Of a stretch of DNA of 47,501 nucleotides, positions 24,201-39,200 are shown piece after piece. The notes under the pieces were generated by a model. It was not told where the DNA came from, ran no database searches, and worked only from the letters and a program-made list of their open reading frames with translations. Source of the stretch: an uncultured Lachnospiraceae bacterium (GTDB lineage Bacteria; Bacillota; Clostridia; Lachnospirales; Lachnospiraceae); NCBI GenBank assembly GCA_946403075.1, contig CAMIYN010000009.1, positions 1 to 47,501 on the forward strand, read 5' to 3'. The position numbers and the translations under genes were made by a program. Each line of letters starts with the position of its first letter. The first letter of the stretch is position 1.

Positions 24201-27200
24201 GAGGGAAGCGGAACATATCTTGATATGCATAATAATACAATAGGCGACTCTACCGAAAAAAGGACAACTGCGGCATTTAAGACGAGAACTAACAATGACT
24301 TAAATGGGCTTGATTGGACAAAGACTGGAGAAAATCAGGCTACTTATGGATTTAGACCAGACCACTTGTCAATGAATGAATATGAAGCTTTATATCTATA
24401 TGGGAATTCATTTGCTCATCTATTTAGAGCACAAGACACTGTAGAAGAGTATGCAGTTTCAGGGGAAGGTGTGGGAAGCACAATAGAAAAATCTTATGTT
24501 GATGTTTTGCAGAGTATGATTAGTCCATATGGAGTTGATGTCCCAAATGCAATGCTATTATTTGAAAAAGTTGATTTTAAAACACAAGTTGAAGTTATGG
24601 ATAATAAATTTAATTATAATAACACATATGATAACTGTGGTGTTCTTGGTATATATTATCTTGATGATAAAAAGTCATCAAGCGATGATGGTGTAGCAAA
24701 AATTTATAGAAATGAATTTATAGGAAACCATGATATATATAAAGCATCAAAAGATGTGAGAGCAGGAGTTGGATTAACAATTAACACATTGAATGATAAA
24801 GAAGTATATGTAGATAATTTAAGTGATGGTGAAACAAAACCTAATCTTAGAGGTAATGTAGAGTTTATAGGGAATTCTGTAGAAAAGAATGAGGCAAAGG
24901 GACAAGCAAGTATCATAAGTATTACAAATGTAAAAGATGTAAAAATAGATAGTGTTGACGAAAATAGTACAAGTAACACAAAAAAGGAATATAAAAATAA
25001 CATTTCTGCAAATGAAGGTGGAGTATTAAGTTTATCTTATATAGATAACATAGAAATACAAAATATTGATTTTAATTATAACTATGCAAATTCAAAGGGT
25101 GGTGCTCTCAATTTCTATGAGTGTGGGAATATTACAATAGGTGATATGGCTAATTCTCAGTTGTCATTTATGGAAAATGTAGCTCATAGTCATGGTGGTG
25201 CTATTTCAATAGAAAATGTTGGAAAAGTTAATGTTTCAAATGCAAAATTCGAGAAAAATGCGATTGCATCTGGTGAATATTATATATCAATGCTTGATAA
25301 TTCACAGATTAATTTATTAAAAGTATTGTCAATAAAAAATGAAGATTATTTATCTTATAAAAACTATAGTGGTGCTTTTGGTAGTACAGAAGAATATGTG
25401 GGTTCTGGAGGGGCTATTTCTTTTGTAGGAGATGATAAAAGAGGTAATGATTCAAAACTTAGTATTTTGGATACAGATTTTATCCAAAATGAAGCAACAA
25501 CTATGGGTGGTGCAATATATATGAACACTTCGGGTGGTTTGATGGAAATAAGAGGAACTACATCAATCGAAGATAAAATTCCTATAGCTTCAAGGTCAGT
25601 GTTTAGAGAGAATAAATCAGGGAAGACTGGTGGAGCAATACTTTTAGATAGAACTGCTCTCAATTTAGATGGTGTTAATTTCACAAAAAATAAATCAGAA
25701 CAAGGTGGAGCAATATTTACTACAACTCACGATAAGAATGATATTGTCACAAGTGAGACAACAAAAGTTGAATTAAAAAATGCTTTATTTGAAGAAAATA
25801 CATATATAACTGATGCAGATTATCCAAACAAGTATCAAATGGCTGATGATGTAAGAGGTGGAAATAAAAGAAATGGAGATGGAACTTTTCAATATGTTGG
25901 AAATGGAAAATTTAATAGAACTCAGACTGAATATGTCCAAAATGCTGGTGGTGCAATTTTTAATTTCCAATCAAAAGTTATAATCAATAAAGGGACATAT
26001 GTTGTTAATAATCATAATCCTATTTATTCAGTAGGTGGAGAAATTAGGACAGAGAGACTTATTGATAATCATGATTTGATAGATAAAAAAGAAGAAGATA
26101 TAGTTTTTGAAAACAATACAGGTGATTATATTTTAGGTCATTCAAAACTATTCAAGACAGATTTTTATTTATTAGGTGGACAAATAGCAAATAATGATTT
26201 AAATGAATATGCTCATAGTGTTAAAAATTATACTTGGTATGATTATAGTTTACAAAGATTTGATGATAGAGAAACCTATGTACCACAAAGTTATGCTTAT
26301 TATATAGGTGGCAATGTAGGATTTGAAGATTTGAGTTTGCAAACTACATACTATGACTATACGGGGTCAAAAACAGGAAAAGTAGGGAAATATTATTATG
26401 ATACAACAAAAAAGAGAGATGATAATTTACTTTCCTCAAGTCCTATAAAGAGAAATGATCCACAAAAACCAGCAGACAATGTTTTGCCACAACTTGGTTG
26501 GATACTTGGGAAAAAGACAACAGGCTTGACTTGGCTACAACTGAGAAATCCGAGAAGAAATCCAAGTTATATAACAAATTTAACTGACGACACAGATGAT
26601 AGATATTGGGATGATACAGTGTTCAAGAAGTTTAATACCAATACTTCTACATTCGATTATTATTATTTTAATCCATTTTTGTTTAATGATAATCCTGATG
26701 GGTATGTGAGAGGAACTGCTGATTATTATACTCCTGATAATCCTATTAATTCGAGATTTGTATCACAGTATTATTATAGAATTAAATATACTAATTGGCA
26801 AGAAATCGAAGCAAAAATAAATGCTGCTACAAATACTGATGGCTCTGTTGATTTTGGTGATATGCACTTTGATGTTAGACCAATGGAATCAGAAGCTGGA
26901 TATGACCAAGCTTCTCAATATATAGGTGGAACAAATGATGCAAAGATTGGGCAAAATCAATATGCAGAATATATAGTAGGTGTAATTAGACAAGCTCTCA
27001 ATAAAAAGTATGATACTACTAATGTGCCTTTAAATGATTCGTATGAGCCAAAGTCAATTAGTTTACATTTTGGTGGAAATATGACAATCATAAAAAACCG
27101 TAGAAAAAATATGGATATAGAGCAAAACATACCTCTTGAGGAACAAGCCGAATCAAAAGTTTATACTATATCACTTATGAAGGATGAGAGATTGCATATA

Positions 27201-30200
27201 AATGCACAACTTGGATTTACTCCTGAGGATTCTACAAAAGTCGCATATCAATTGTTTGGAGAAGGATTTGATGAGACAAGTGAGAATAGTGGTCTCTATA
27301 CAGATGATTGGATAGAGGGACTTGGCGATGGGGATGTTCCAGCAAGTATATTTGTAAATGCAAGAGCAAACGACCCTGCTGATGGTAGAGTTATATATAT
27401 AAATGATGTAGAAGATACAGGGCATTATGAAATTATGTTTGAAGACCCAAGCTTACTACTCACATATAAATTTGAAATGTTTGATAAAACACCATCAGGC
27501 GAATCAAGGCTCAGTAAATCTCATGATAGTCAATATATAAAATATGGAACCAAACTATATAATCCTATAGGAAAGGGAACACATGTCTACACAACTAACA
27601 GTGATGCAAGACTCATTGATTTGATGGGATATCAAACACTTATAGATGATGATGATGACCCAGCAAAAAGATTTATGCAATTTGATTTTTCACAGGTAAT
27701 AAATGAGGGTGATATAGCAGAGGGTGATATATATGAGCAAAAAACTATTTATGCTATTTATTCAAGGATAAATAGACCTCATAAGGTTTGTGGACTTTTG
27801 CCAGATGAAGAGTGTAATCATCCAAATGGAGTAAAGCATACAGAGATTTATGGGCAGTATAATTCGATAGATGATGAGTTAACGAGTGAAAAGAAAGTAA
27901 TAGAAGTATCCACAGTTTCTCAATTATTGTATGCAAGATGGCATCCAGAATATATGTATGAGTTGCAAGATGATATTATAGTTCCAGATACTATATGGAA
28001 TAGACCTGTAAATGGTATATTAAATAATGAAAATAATCCAATAAATAATTTAAAACTTTGTTTAAATGGACATTCTATTACAGTAAATGGAAAGACAGTA
28101 GGTAAAAACTCTTTATTTAATATAACAGGACAGTATTGTTATATAGTAAATTGTCAAAATAAAAATAGTGTGATTACATATAAAAAGATAGAAAATGTAA
28201 CTTATCCATCAGAGAATATTACTTTAAATCAAACAGGAGTAAGTACAAGAATTAATATTATAGGAAAAACATTGAATGGAAATGTAGCAACCATTGATGA
28301 GGACAAGGTTGATGATGGTTATATTGTATTTGATGGTATGAGAACATATACAGCAAGACAAAACTTGATAAATCTTGGCAGTAATAATGAACTCCTTATG
28401 GAAAATGTTAAATTCGATGACACAAATAATGGTGAGGGAATAAGAGGAAGCATACTTGATATTTTAGCTACTGCTTATTTAAAGAATATCATAGTTAACA
28501 ATATCAAGCATACATTATCAAAACAACCAGGTATTACAGAAGATGTGCAAGGACAAGGAATATTTAGATTTGTAGATGGGGGTTCAAGTGTTATACAAGA
28601 AGTTGATGGATTGCTTGTAAAGAATAGTTCAGTAAATAAAACAAGAACTGCTATCATAGATACTTTTTTAAGTAATGAGACATCTTCACTTACTATAAAA
28701 AATAGCATATTTGATAATAGTAGTGTAATGGATAGTGGTGTTATATATGTTAATCCAGAAAATGTAGGATATAAAGGTAAATTTAGTTTGCTAAATAGCA
28801 CTATTTCAAATACGAGTTTTCCAAAAGGTTTAAAAGATGTTAATGGTGTTGCTATTAGAGCAAAAAATATGTTAAATAAATTTGTGATAGATGGAAATAC
28901 TTTTGATGCAAATGGATTAAAAAGTATAGCAAGTATAAGTAGCACAGCTAAAGTCCGTGGTGGAGCGGTAGCACTTTTCAATGCTGATATTGATTTAGTT
29001 GCTGATGAAGTAATAGTATCAAACAATGTATTTAAAAATAACTATGCTGACATAGGCGGTGGGTTATTCCTAAGTAGTACACAGACAGTTTCTATGGATA
29101 ATAATAAATTTTTGGGGAATATGGCATATTATGGTTCTGCAATATATCAAATAGATAGTTCTACACAAAATATTGGAAAGAAAAAAATATCAAGTAATTC
29201 ATTTATAAAAAATGGATATGCAGATACTAAGGGAACTTATTATTTACAAAATGTTTCAACGAAAGATAATCTCTCAGTTGATTTTACAGATATAACTGCA
29301 ACTGAAAATATAGGAAATGGTAGTTTCTTATATGCTGATTATGTATCAGCAAAGGTACCAATAGTATTTGATGGTGTAAATACATTTGAGAGAAATACAG
29401 GAGGTCCTGTCATACACTCTACAACTGAATCAAATAGACGAGAGCATAACCCTACAATATACTTACTTGGAGAAAACTATATAAGATATAATACTGTTGG
29501 AAATCTATATGCAGTATATACAGGGAGTAGGCAAACTAATTTTGCAATAGCAGGTGTCATAGATGTTAGGTTTAATAAAGATATAGAAAATAGAGATGCA
29601 AATTTTGGTATGATGAGTTCTACTAATTGCAATTTATTACAATCTATAGATAATTTACCATTTACTTTGGGTAGAGATGGAAATGGCAAAATACTTGCTA
29701 CAAAATCTTATATAGGATTTACAAAAGAGAAGAGCACAAGTAATGTTGATAATGAGATAACTCTCTTTAAGTGGAATAAAGATACAATAGAAGATTTTGG
29801 AATACCATATTTAATGTCACAAGAACACTTCTTCCTTGATGATAGACAAGAAAATAAGAGCTTTGTAGTATATAAAGCAGAGGATGATTATTTGACAATT
29901 GGTTATGAAAGAAATGCAAGAAAGGTAGTTGCGAACTCGAGTGAAAAATTAGTTTCAGAACAATTTGTATATGTAAAATATGGGGTTTCTGCTTATCTTG
30001 ACAACTTTGGTGAGCCAAAGAAAGATGTAGGATATGAAGACTACACATATAAAGGATGGATTACTGAGAGAGATGATGAAACATTTGTAGTTTGGGATTT
30101 CTATGAGGACAAATTTAAAAATATAAAAGGTAAAAACCAATCAGTTGATGCAATATGGGCTACTAATCATGGGCATAAAGTATGCAATACAAAATCAAAT

Positions 30201-33200
30201 GAGACTTGTATAGGACATCCAGAGCATGGGAGTGCTGATGAGTGGATAATAGCATTCAATAATAGATTCTTTAATACAAATATGACTTGGAAGTATATGC
30301 TTACAGCAGACATTGTTATGGAAGAAGTAATAACTGAACCAAAAGCTGGATATGCTATATGTTTAAATGGTCACACGATGACTAAGTTATCAAAAAATAA
30401 ACTTGTAAACATCACAAGTGATGATGGTTCATTTAGCATAGTGAATTGTCAAGATGAGGGCGGACTCATTGCTTCTGATGTAGATTCAAATGGAAATTTT
30501 GTAAAATCTGATGCACAATTCATATATGCAAAGGGAGAGACAACAAGTGATACAAAAACTTTGGATGTAAATATTTATAATGTTAAAATCTCATACGAGG
30601 GTTCGAGATTTATGGATAGTGGGGCTTTGGTGTCAGTAGAAAATGTAAATCTTGCAATAGATGGATTAGAACTTTTAGATAGCTGTGATGTGTCATCAAG
30701 TTTGATTTATGCAAAAGATTCAAGAGTTGATACTCTAAATAGAATTAATATGAAAGATAAACAACTTGATATCTATAATAATTCAAGTATTGTATATCTT
30801 GATAATTGTTATAGTAATAATCAATATGAGTATGATGGTGAGACATATACAGGACTTATGTTGGTTGATAATGATATAAAAAATGTTGATATAAAGAGAG
30901 AAAAGGCATTCTATTATATTAATAATTTTACAGGAGACATAAATGTGCTTGGTAGTTCTATTGATGGTATAAAAAATGCAAATGGGCAAGGTTCAGTATT
31001 TAATATAAAAAATGCAACTGGAAATATAAATTTTGCATCAACTAATATAGCAAGAAATGAAGGTGCAAATGGTTCAGTAGTATACTTGGATTATCAAAAC
31101 ACTGACACATCATCAAAGTTTACTATAAATATGAAAAATAGCATATTTGAATCAAATATTTCTAATAATGGAGCAGCAGTTATCAATGCAGATTTGACAA
31201 ATACTGCAGCTAATTATAGTTTAGTAGTAAATGTGCTTGATGAAGTTAAGATTATGAATAATGAATCACTAGCAGGTAATGGTGGTGCTATCAATATAAG
31301 TAGTGGAGAAGATAGAGTTACAAAGAGTGAGTTTAATGTTATAGGGAAAAATGTAATATTCAGTGGGAATAGTTCAAATGGTAAAGGTGGATTTGCATAT
31401 TTGACAGATATAGTATATGTAGAGAGCGAAAATGTTTTGATGGATGCAAATGTATCAAAAGCAGAAGGTGGTGCACTATACCTAAATAGAGTGAGATCTA
31501 CACATAGAGGATATTATAGAAATAATAAATCATATGGAGAGGGTGCTGCTATTTATGTAGAAGGTGCAAGAGTTGAAGATGATAGAGAGCAGTATAGAGA
31601 TATAATTACATTTGGTAAGAGTGATGATAGTAGAGTATCAGATGATAATGATTATTTCTTCTATGCTTATAATAATCTAAGTACTCATAAGAACTATGCA
31701 AAGCACGGGGTAATAACTATAGGTGCATATGCCAATATGTATTTTTCTGGTAGAATTATTATGAGAGGTGCAAAATTTGATAGTGATAGTATAGATGTGC
31801 CAGATGCTATAGATAATATATCTGCATTTGAAAGTTTTGATGATGTAAGTAATTCAAGAAATGATTTTGTTGTGCTCTACTTAAAGACAGATAATACTAC
31901 TGGCAAGGGTGCGAAGTTTGGATATGATGATGCAAAAGTTGAGAGAAAAATAACTGAACTTTTTGATTATGAAAAATCAAGAATTCATGCTACATCTGAT
32001 TATTATGATGAAAAAGTTATAACTAACTATACTATGCAGGCAGAATATCCATGTAATGAGAGATTCTTCCCAGACCAAAAAGAAAAAGTGAATATGCAGA
32101 CAGGATTAAAAGAGCCTAATAATGTCTACTTCACAGGGACAAATAGAGAAGCGATAATCCATGTAGGTGTGCAATCAAGACCAGTTTATTTTGTGCTTGA
32201 TGGAGGTAAGCCTGTAGATAGTTATGGGCATACTGCAATTAACCCAGATAAGATTGGTGCGAGTGGTGGAGTAAAACTACCAAAGGCTGATGAAATCCCA
32301 GAAGTTGAGAGAGAAGGTTATACATTTAAAGGTTGGGTGACAAATGTATATAAAGAAGAAGCTCCTTTCTTTACTATGAAGTCATTTAATCCAGATGAAG
32401 ATATGATTTATGTAGAATCTGATAAAGAATATTTAAATATATATGCAGTATGGGAAAATAATACTACAAATAGAATAGAAGTAAATTATTTTGAGCAACT
32501 CTACTATGATGGAGATAACAATGGATTTGAGCTTATGAAGGATATATATGACTATTCTGTATTTACTGAAGTTAACGAAAATAATGATAATGGTGAGTCA
32601 TATGCGAGAAGAGTAGGGACAAAGATGGATCAAATCGCTCTATATCTCTGCACTCAAGAGATTACTGCAACAAAACTTTATATGGGAGGGCACACAATAA
32701 CAAGAACAGTTCCTGATGCTAAGTTGTTTGTTGGAGACTCTATAGAGATAATTGGTAGTGAGGAAGAAGAGATAGGTAAATTGCTTTATGAAAATACGGC
32801 TAATCCATTATATAAAGAGACATTTATAAGTGCAAAAACTATTTCATTAAAAAATGTTTCAATTGAAGGATTTAGTATTGATTTGAATGCTACAAAATAT
32901 GAAAAAGCATTTATTGAAGCAACTGAAAAAATGGAAGTTAATACTGTGACATTCCAAAATAACCAAGATATAAGGATAGATTTGACTGTAAACGAAGACA
33001 GCACATTTAACGATATCAAGTTTATACAAAATAAATCAGCTGCTATTCCTACAAATGTAGTAACAGGAAATAGTAGTTTAATAAATATAATTTCTATAGA
33101 TGGTGGAGAGGTGCAGTTTGATGGATTTGAATTTAAAAACAATATAATAGATGCACTTGTCTATGTGGGCAAATCAAATGCTGATGGCATAACTATGATA

Positions 33201-36200
33201 AATGGTGAGATTTCAAATAATAAGCCATTTAACGAAACTGCTACTTCATATGGAATATATGTAAATGACAGTAAAATTTTAACTCTCGATAATGTAAGCA
33301 TTAATTCAAATAGTAATTTTAGAGATTTGATTGTGGTAGATTCTGCTACATTAAAAGCAGTTAATACTGAGATAAGTTCAAATAAGATGATAAGTAAAAC
33401 TTTGATATCAATGCTTAATCAAAATAACGAACAGAATGCAAAAGCTTTTGAATTTAGAGATGTAAAAATACTTGAAAATGAAATATATGATGATCAATCA
33501 GTAGGTGTCTTGATAAAAGTAACATATAGAAATGGTAGTGATAATTCTATATTAGAAAATGTCAATATTTCAAGTAATGTATCGCAGGGAGCAATTAAAT
33601 TTGTAGATAGTAATGGCGATTTGAGTAAGCCACAAATTGATTTGGGTGAAAACATTTACATCTATGAGAATAGAAATACAAGTAGAGATAATACAAACTT
33701 GATGATGAAATCATTTACAGATGGAAATTATGTGAATTTTATAGAAGGAAAAGTTTTGGCATCAACTTCTGTGATAGGAGTAAATGTAGAAAATATAACA
33801 GAACATATTGGAGAAGTTATAACAACTATGTGGAAAGATGCAGTGCATCTACCAGACAGGACAACTTATAATACAGTGTTCTTATTGGATGTAGCAGATG
33901 GTTGTGTATTATACAAAGATGGTAATAACATAAAAATTGCAAAAACTAATGAAAATTATTTGACTGTTGTATTTGATTTGATGGATGAAAAAGTTAAAAA
34001 AGTAATCGCAAATCAAAGAGTGGCAGAGGGAACAGTTGTAGATTTAATGGCAGACCCTATAAGTAATGCAGGACATAGCTTCCTTGGCTGGTATTATGAC
34101 AAAAATTTTGATACAAAATATGAGTTTGGTGATAATAGTAGCACAGTGGCAGATAGTGAGCATACAACTATATATGCTCTATGGGATAGAGAAGTTGAGA
34201 TAACAGTAGATGCAAATAATGGTGGCTATTCTGCATCAGATAGGAGAGTGGCTCTTGCACCTGTTGAAGCTCCTACAACTTTCACATATACAACAAAGAT
34301 GGGAAGTCCATTAAGTAAAGATGTTGATGGAAATAATGTATCAGAACACATATTTAGAAGAGAGGGATTATATCCATCAGGTCTATATACACAAAATGGA
34401 TTTAATCAAGGTAAAAATGATAAGTCATGGGGAGAAGAATGGGATTTCAATGAGACAAAAGCAGGAAAAAATACTACTCTCTATGTAAAGTGGCTTGGTG
34501 CAACTATATCTATAGCATTTAAACCTGATTGGATAGGAGGAGAGCCTGCTACCTTTGTATCAGGTAGTGATAAGATAGTGTCTCACTATGACTCAATTTT
34601 AACAGAAGATTTACCAGTAGTAGAAAAAACAGGATATACATTTAAGGGTTGGTACACAAGCACGACTTCTATGGTTTCAACTACACAACTTACTAATCGT
34701 ATGGCTATAACATATAGAGATGATACAAATGCTTATGCAAATTGGGTACCAGCAAAATATGTAGTTTCATTTACTGCAGAAAAGATGAATGATAATAGCA
34801 AGATGTCAAGTCAGGTAATGGAATATGGTAAAAAGACTGCATTAAAGGCAAATGAACTTAAATATACAGGAAATAGATTAAAGTATTGGGCAAGATATGA
34901 TAATTCAGGGAATATAATAGCAACATATAGTGATTGTGAAGAAGTTATCAATTTGTCAACAAGTGAAGAAGTTGTCCTATATGCTATATGGGAGGCTGAT
35001 AAGTTTGAGATATCACTTAACCTAAATGATACAGTGGGTTCTACTCGTGCTACTATATCAACTACTTCTGTATATGTTGAATATGGAAAAGAGGTAGGAG
35101 ATATACCAGAACCTACAAGAAAGGGATGGACATTTGACGGATGGTATAAGACAAATAAATTCTTGGAGACAGATATAGTAGAAAGTAGCACTACATATGA
35201 TTGGACTGGGCTTATTAAACTTGGTGCAGTACAAAATTCTACTCTATATGCTAAGTGGTTAAGAAATGCATACAAAGTATCATTTGATCCTAATTTAGAT
35301 GGTGTAGATGGTATAATGGAAGATTTAAATGCAGAGTTTGACAAAAAAGTAACAATACCAAAGAATTTATATAAGGCAAATGGTTATACATATTTGGGAT
35401 TAGAGTCAAAAGTAAAAGTTTTGGTTAACGGTGTAGAAGAAGAAAAAGTATATACATATAACAACACTGCAAAAATTACGATAGACCAATATGATAACTT
35501 TGGATATATAGATGGTATAGAAGATGGACAAACTATTACATTAAAAGCAACTTGGCAAGAACACCAGTATGAAGTAGAGTATAATGCTAATTTGCCAGAA
35601 GGCTCTGTAATATTAAATGGAGTTAGTGAAATCGCAACTGCAAGTCATATGTATTCAGAAAATTGGACTTTGGCAACAGATATACCAACTATATATGAAA
35701 TAGATGGTTATGAGTTTGTAGGGTTTACTGATACACAGGATGGCAGAAATCCAAAAGTAGAGTTTGGCTATGACAATACAAAAGCTCCTGCAAGTTATGG
35801 TGCTACTACAAATAATGGTAAATATGTTCTCTATGCACAGTGGATAAAGAATCCTTACTATATTGATTTCTTGCCAGGTGGAGAAGAAGTTACAGAAAAT
35901 GATTATAAAGTGCAAGGAACAATGAGTAGACAAAAACTTGAAGTTGATAAAGCAGCTAATTTACAAAATGTCAATACATCAGGAAATGGTTTTACATTTA
36001 AGGGACATAAATTTGCATATTGGGAAGATATGGAGACTCATGCTACTTATTCAAATGCAGAAGAAGTTGTAAATGTTAGAACTGAAAAAGATGCTGTAGC
36101 ACAATTTAAGGCTATATGGACTGAATATACATATAGTATAGATTATGATTACAACCCACCTACAACAGGAGCAGAGGATGGCAATATTGTAGTAGGAGAA

Positions 36201-39200
36201 AAGGCAACTTTTAGTGAGATAGGATATGGAGAAAGTATAAATATAGGTACTGCCGATGCAAGTATTAAGGGTTATGAATTTGATAGTTTCATTACTCCTG
36301 ATAAAAAGACAGTTATATATGAAAATGATGAAATAAAAAGGCTTGCTGGTGTAAGCGGAAGTGGAGATGTTGTAACTCTCAAATATAGATGGAAGAATAA
36401 AACTTATAAAGTTAGATTTGATAAGAACTTGCAGGGAAGTTCACAAGGTGTCAATGAGAGCACTTGGGTAGATACAAAAGTATATACATATGACAAAACT
36501 TTCCAAAAAGGAGATACAAGTGATAGTGGAGTAAAAGGATTACCAAATACTGTAGTTAGACCAGGATTCAAATTTGGTGGATGGACTATTGAACCAAAGA
36601 CTCCAACAGATGTGCTTACTTCTACTGATTATGTAAAAAATACTTTCTTATTTAGATATTCAGAAGTTGTAGAAGGTGATGATATAGTTTTAGTTCTCTA
36701 TGCACATTGGAAACCTCTTGCATACACTGTGACTTTAAATGCAAATTCGATTGTAGGTGCAGCAGGACAGCAAGATGGTAGCTTTAAAGATTTGGGTGCG
36801 ATAATCACAAATAATATGAAACTAAGCAGCAAGCAATTTGACCAACCAATTGGTGCACTTGCTACCCCAAATCTTGCTGGATATAAATTTACACACTATA
36901 CAAAAGATATAGAGGGGAATGGGGACATAGTTAATCCTGACACATTGATTTGGCCTGATGGTACAAATACGAGACATACAATTTATGCTCAATATGAGCC
37001 AATAACTTATTCAATAAAATTTGAGAAAGGTAGTAATGAAGTAGAAGGAGAAGTAGGAGATATACAAAATATCAAATACGGCGATACTATTACACTACCC
37101 AATATAACAGAGACAGAAACAGGAACTACATACAAGAGAAGAGGATGGACATTTGCAGGTTGGTCTTATAAAGATAAACCAAGACAATATAACAAGAACT
37201 CAAATATACAAGACCATTATGAAAATAATGCACAGATTTCAAATATTGCAGAAATTGATGGAAAAGAAGTTGTTTTAGTAGCCGAATGGACTGCACATAA
37301 GTATACAATAGTATTTGATGGAAATGCTCCAGTGTCTGCATCTGGTGAAGAAAATAAATTGGTAGGCAATATGACTAATCAAGATATGACATATGGAGTG
37401 GAAAAACCACTTTCATCAAATAAGTTTAGTATAGCAGGATGGACTTTTAATGGATGGAATACAGAAAGCGATGGATCAGGCGAACACTATGATGATGGAT
37501 ATGGAGTCCTATTCCTTGGTGGTGATGGCTATGGTGAAGCTGCTGATAATGAGATAGTGACATTATATGCAGAATGGGTATCAAATGAATACACAATAAA
37601 TTATAATCTAAATGATAGCACAACTGGAATGGGAACAACTCAAGCAAGGCTCATAAGAATATATCCTAATGGAAATAGGTTAGGAGTGAATAGTGCAAAC
37701 TTTACAACGAAGTTTGATAAAGAATTTGATTTAGATGTATTAAATGAATATACAGCAGAAAGAGACGGATATGATTTCATAGGATGGGGATTAACAAAAG
37801 ATGTGTTATTTGATGAGAGAGAGAATAGTATAATAGATGGAAATGCAGTGTATAGAACTGTTGGGGATGGAAGTGTATATGCTATGTGGAAAAATAAAAA
37901 ATACACTGTGTCATTTGAAGTAAGGACAAGGAATTTTAGAGAGACAGACCAAGTTCCTAATATTCCTCCAAAGGATGTATGGTTTGATTTACCTTATGGA
38001 AAAGTAGAAGGAATCAGTGCATCAACTGATTTGCCAATACCAGAAATTGCAAATTATCAATTTGGTAGTTGGACACTTGATAGTTGGGATCAAGCTTTAT
38101 ATCCTACACCACCTGAAAATGTAAAAGTTTCAAATGATGCACCTCTATATAATTTAACAGAAGATTCGACATTGAAAGCTTGGTGGCAAGGTTCAGTAAA
38201 TAAAGTTACACTTAATGCAAATGGTGGAAAGATATATGATAGAGATGATACTAAGACTATGGTTGATAGTATAGAAACAAAAGCTATGCTCAATATGGAA
38301 TTAAATTCTACTGGATATATACCAAATAGTGCTCTCTCTATAAGATTGGCAGATGGTTTGCATTATGAAGTAGAGAGAATGGGTTATACTTTTGATGGCT
38401 GGTATACAAATGATACTGATGATGGTAAATATGTAGATGAAAATAATGAGCCAATAAAAGTAACTGGTGGAACGAAGTATTGGACTGATGAATTTGATGT
38501 AACATTATATGCAAAGTGGACTGAGGTAGAGTTTACATTTAATTATAATACAAACTTACCAACTGGTAGAACTGCAGCAGACCTCACTTGGGAAAAGAAT
38601 GCGGACTTGACAGAATTTAAATTTGGTATCACTTATAATAACGGAGAGTTACCAATTCCTAAATTATCAGGATATACTTTCAATGGATGGAATACTGTAA
38701 AAGAAGGAAATAGTGGAAGATTTTTAGAAGCAACTGGATGGAGTTTGGAAAGTGATGCAGATTGGAATAGATTGTTGCAATCAAATATGAAATATACTAT
38801 ATATGCAAGATGGGAAGCAAGAAATATACAGATTACTTGGGATTCTAATAAAGCAAGTGGCTCAACTACACCAGTTATCACAGGTGCTACTGGCGAAACT
38901 ATGACGAGAGATTATAGATATGGGGCTTCTATAGGCAATACTCCTACAGTTAAAAGGGAGGGTTATACTTTTGATGGTTGGTATCTAATAAAGGGAACAG
39001 AAGCATCAGAACATAATTATGATAATACGAGTTGGATAAATAAAATTTCAGATAATGCAATTGCTAACTTTAATGTGGATCAAATAACTGCATATGCAAA
39101 ATGGATTCCTGATGAGATAACTGTTAGATTTAATGGAAACGATTCGACTTCATCAACAAAAGCAGTTTTAAGTTATGCAACAAAGAAGATAATGTTTGAT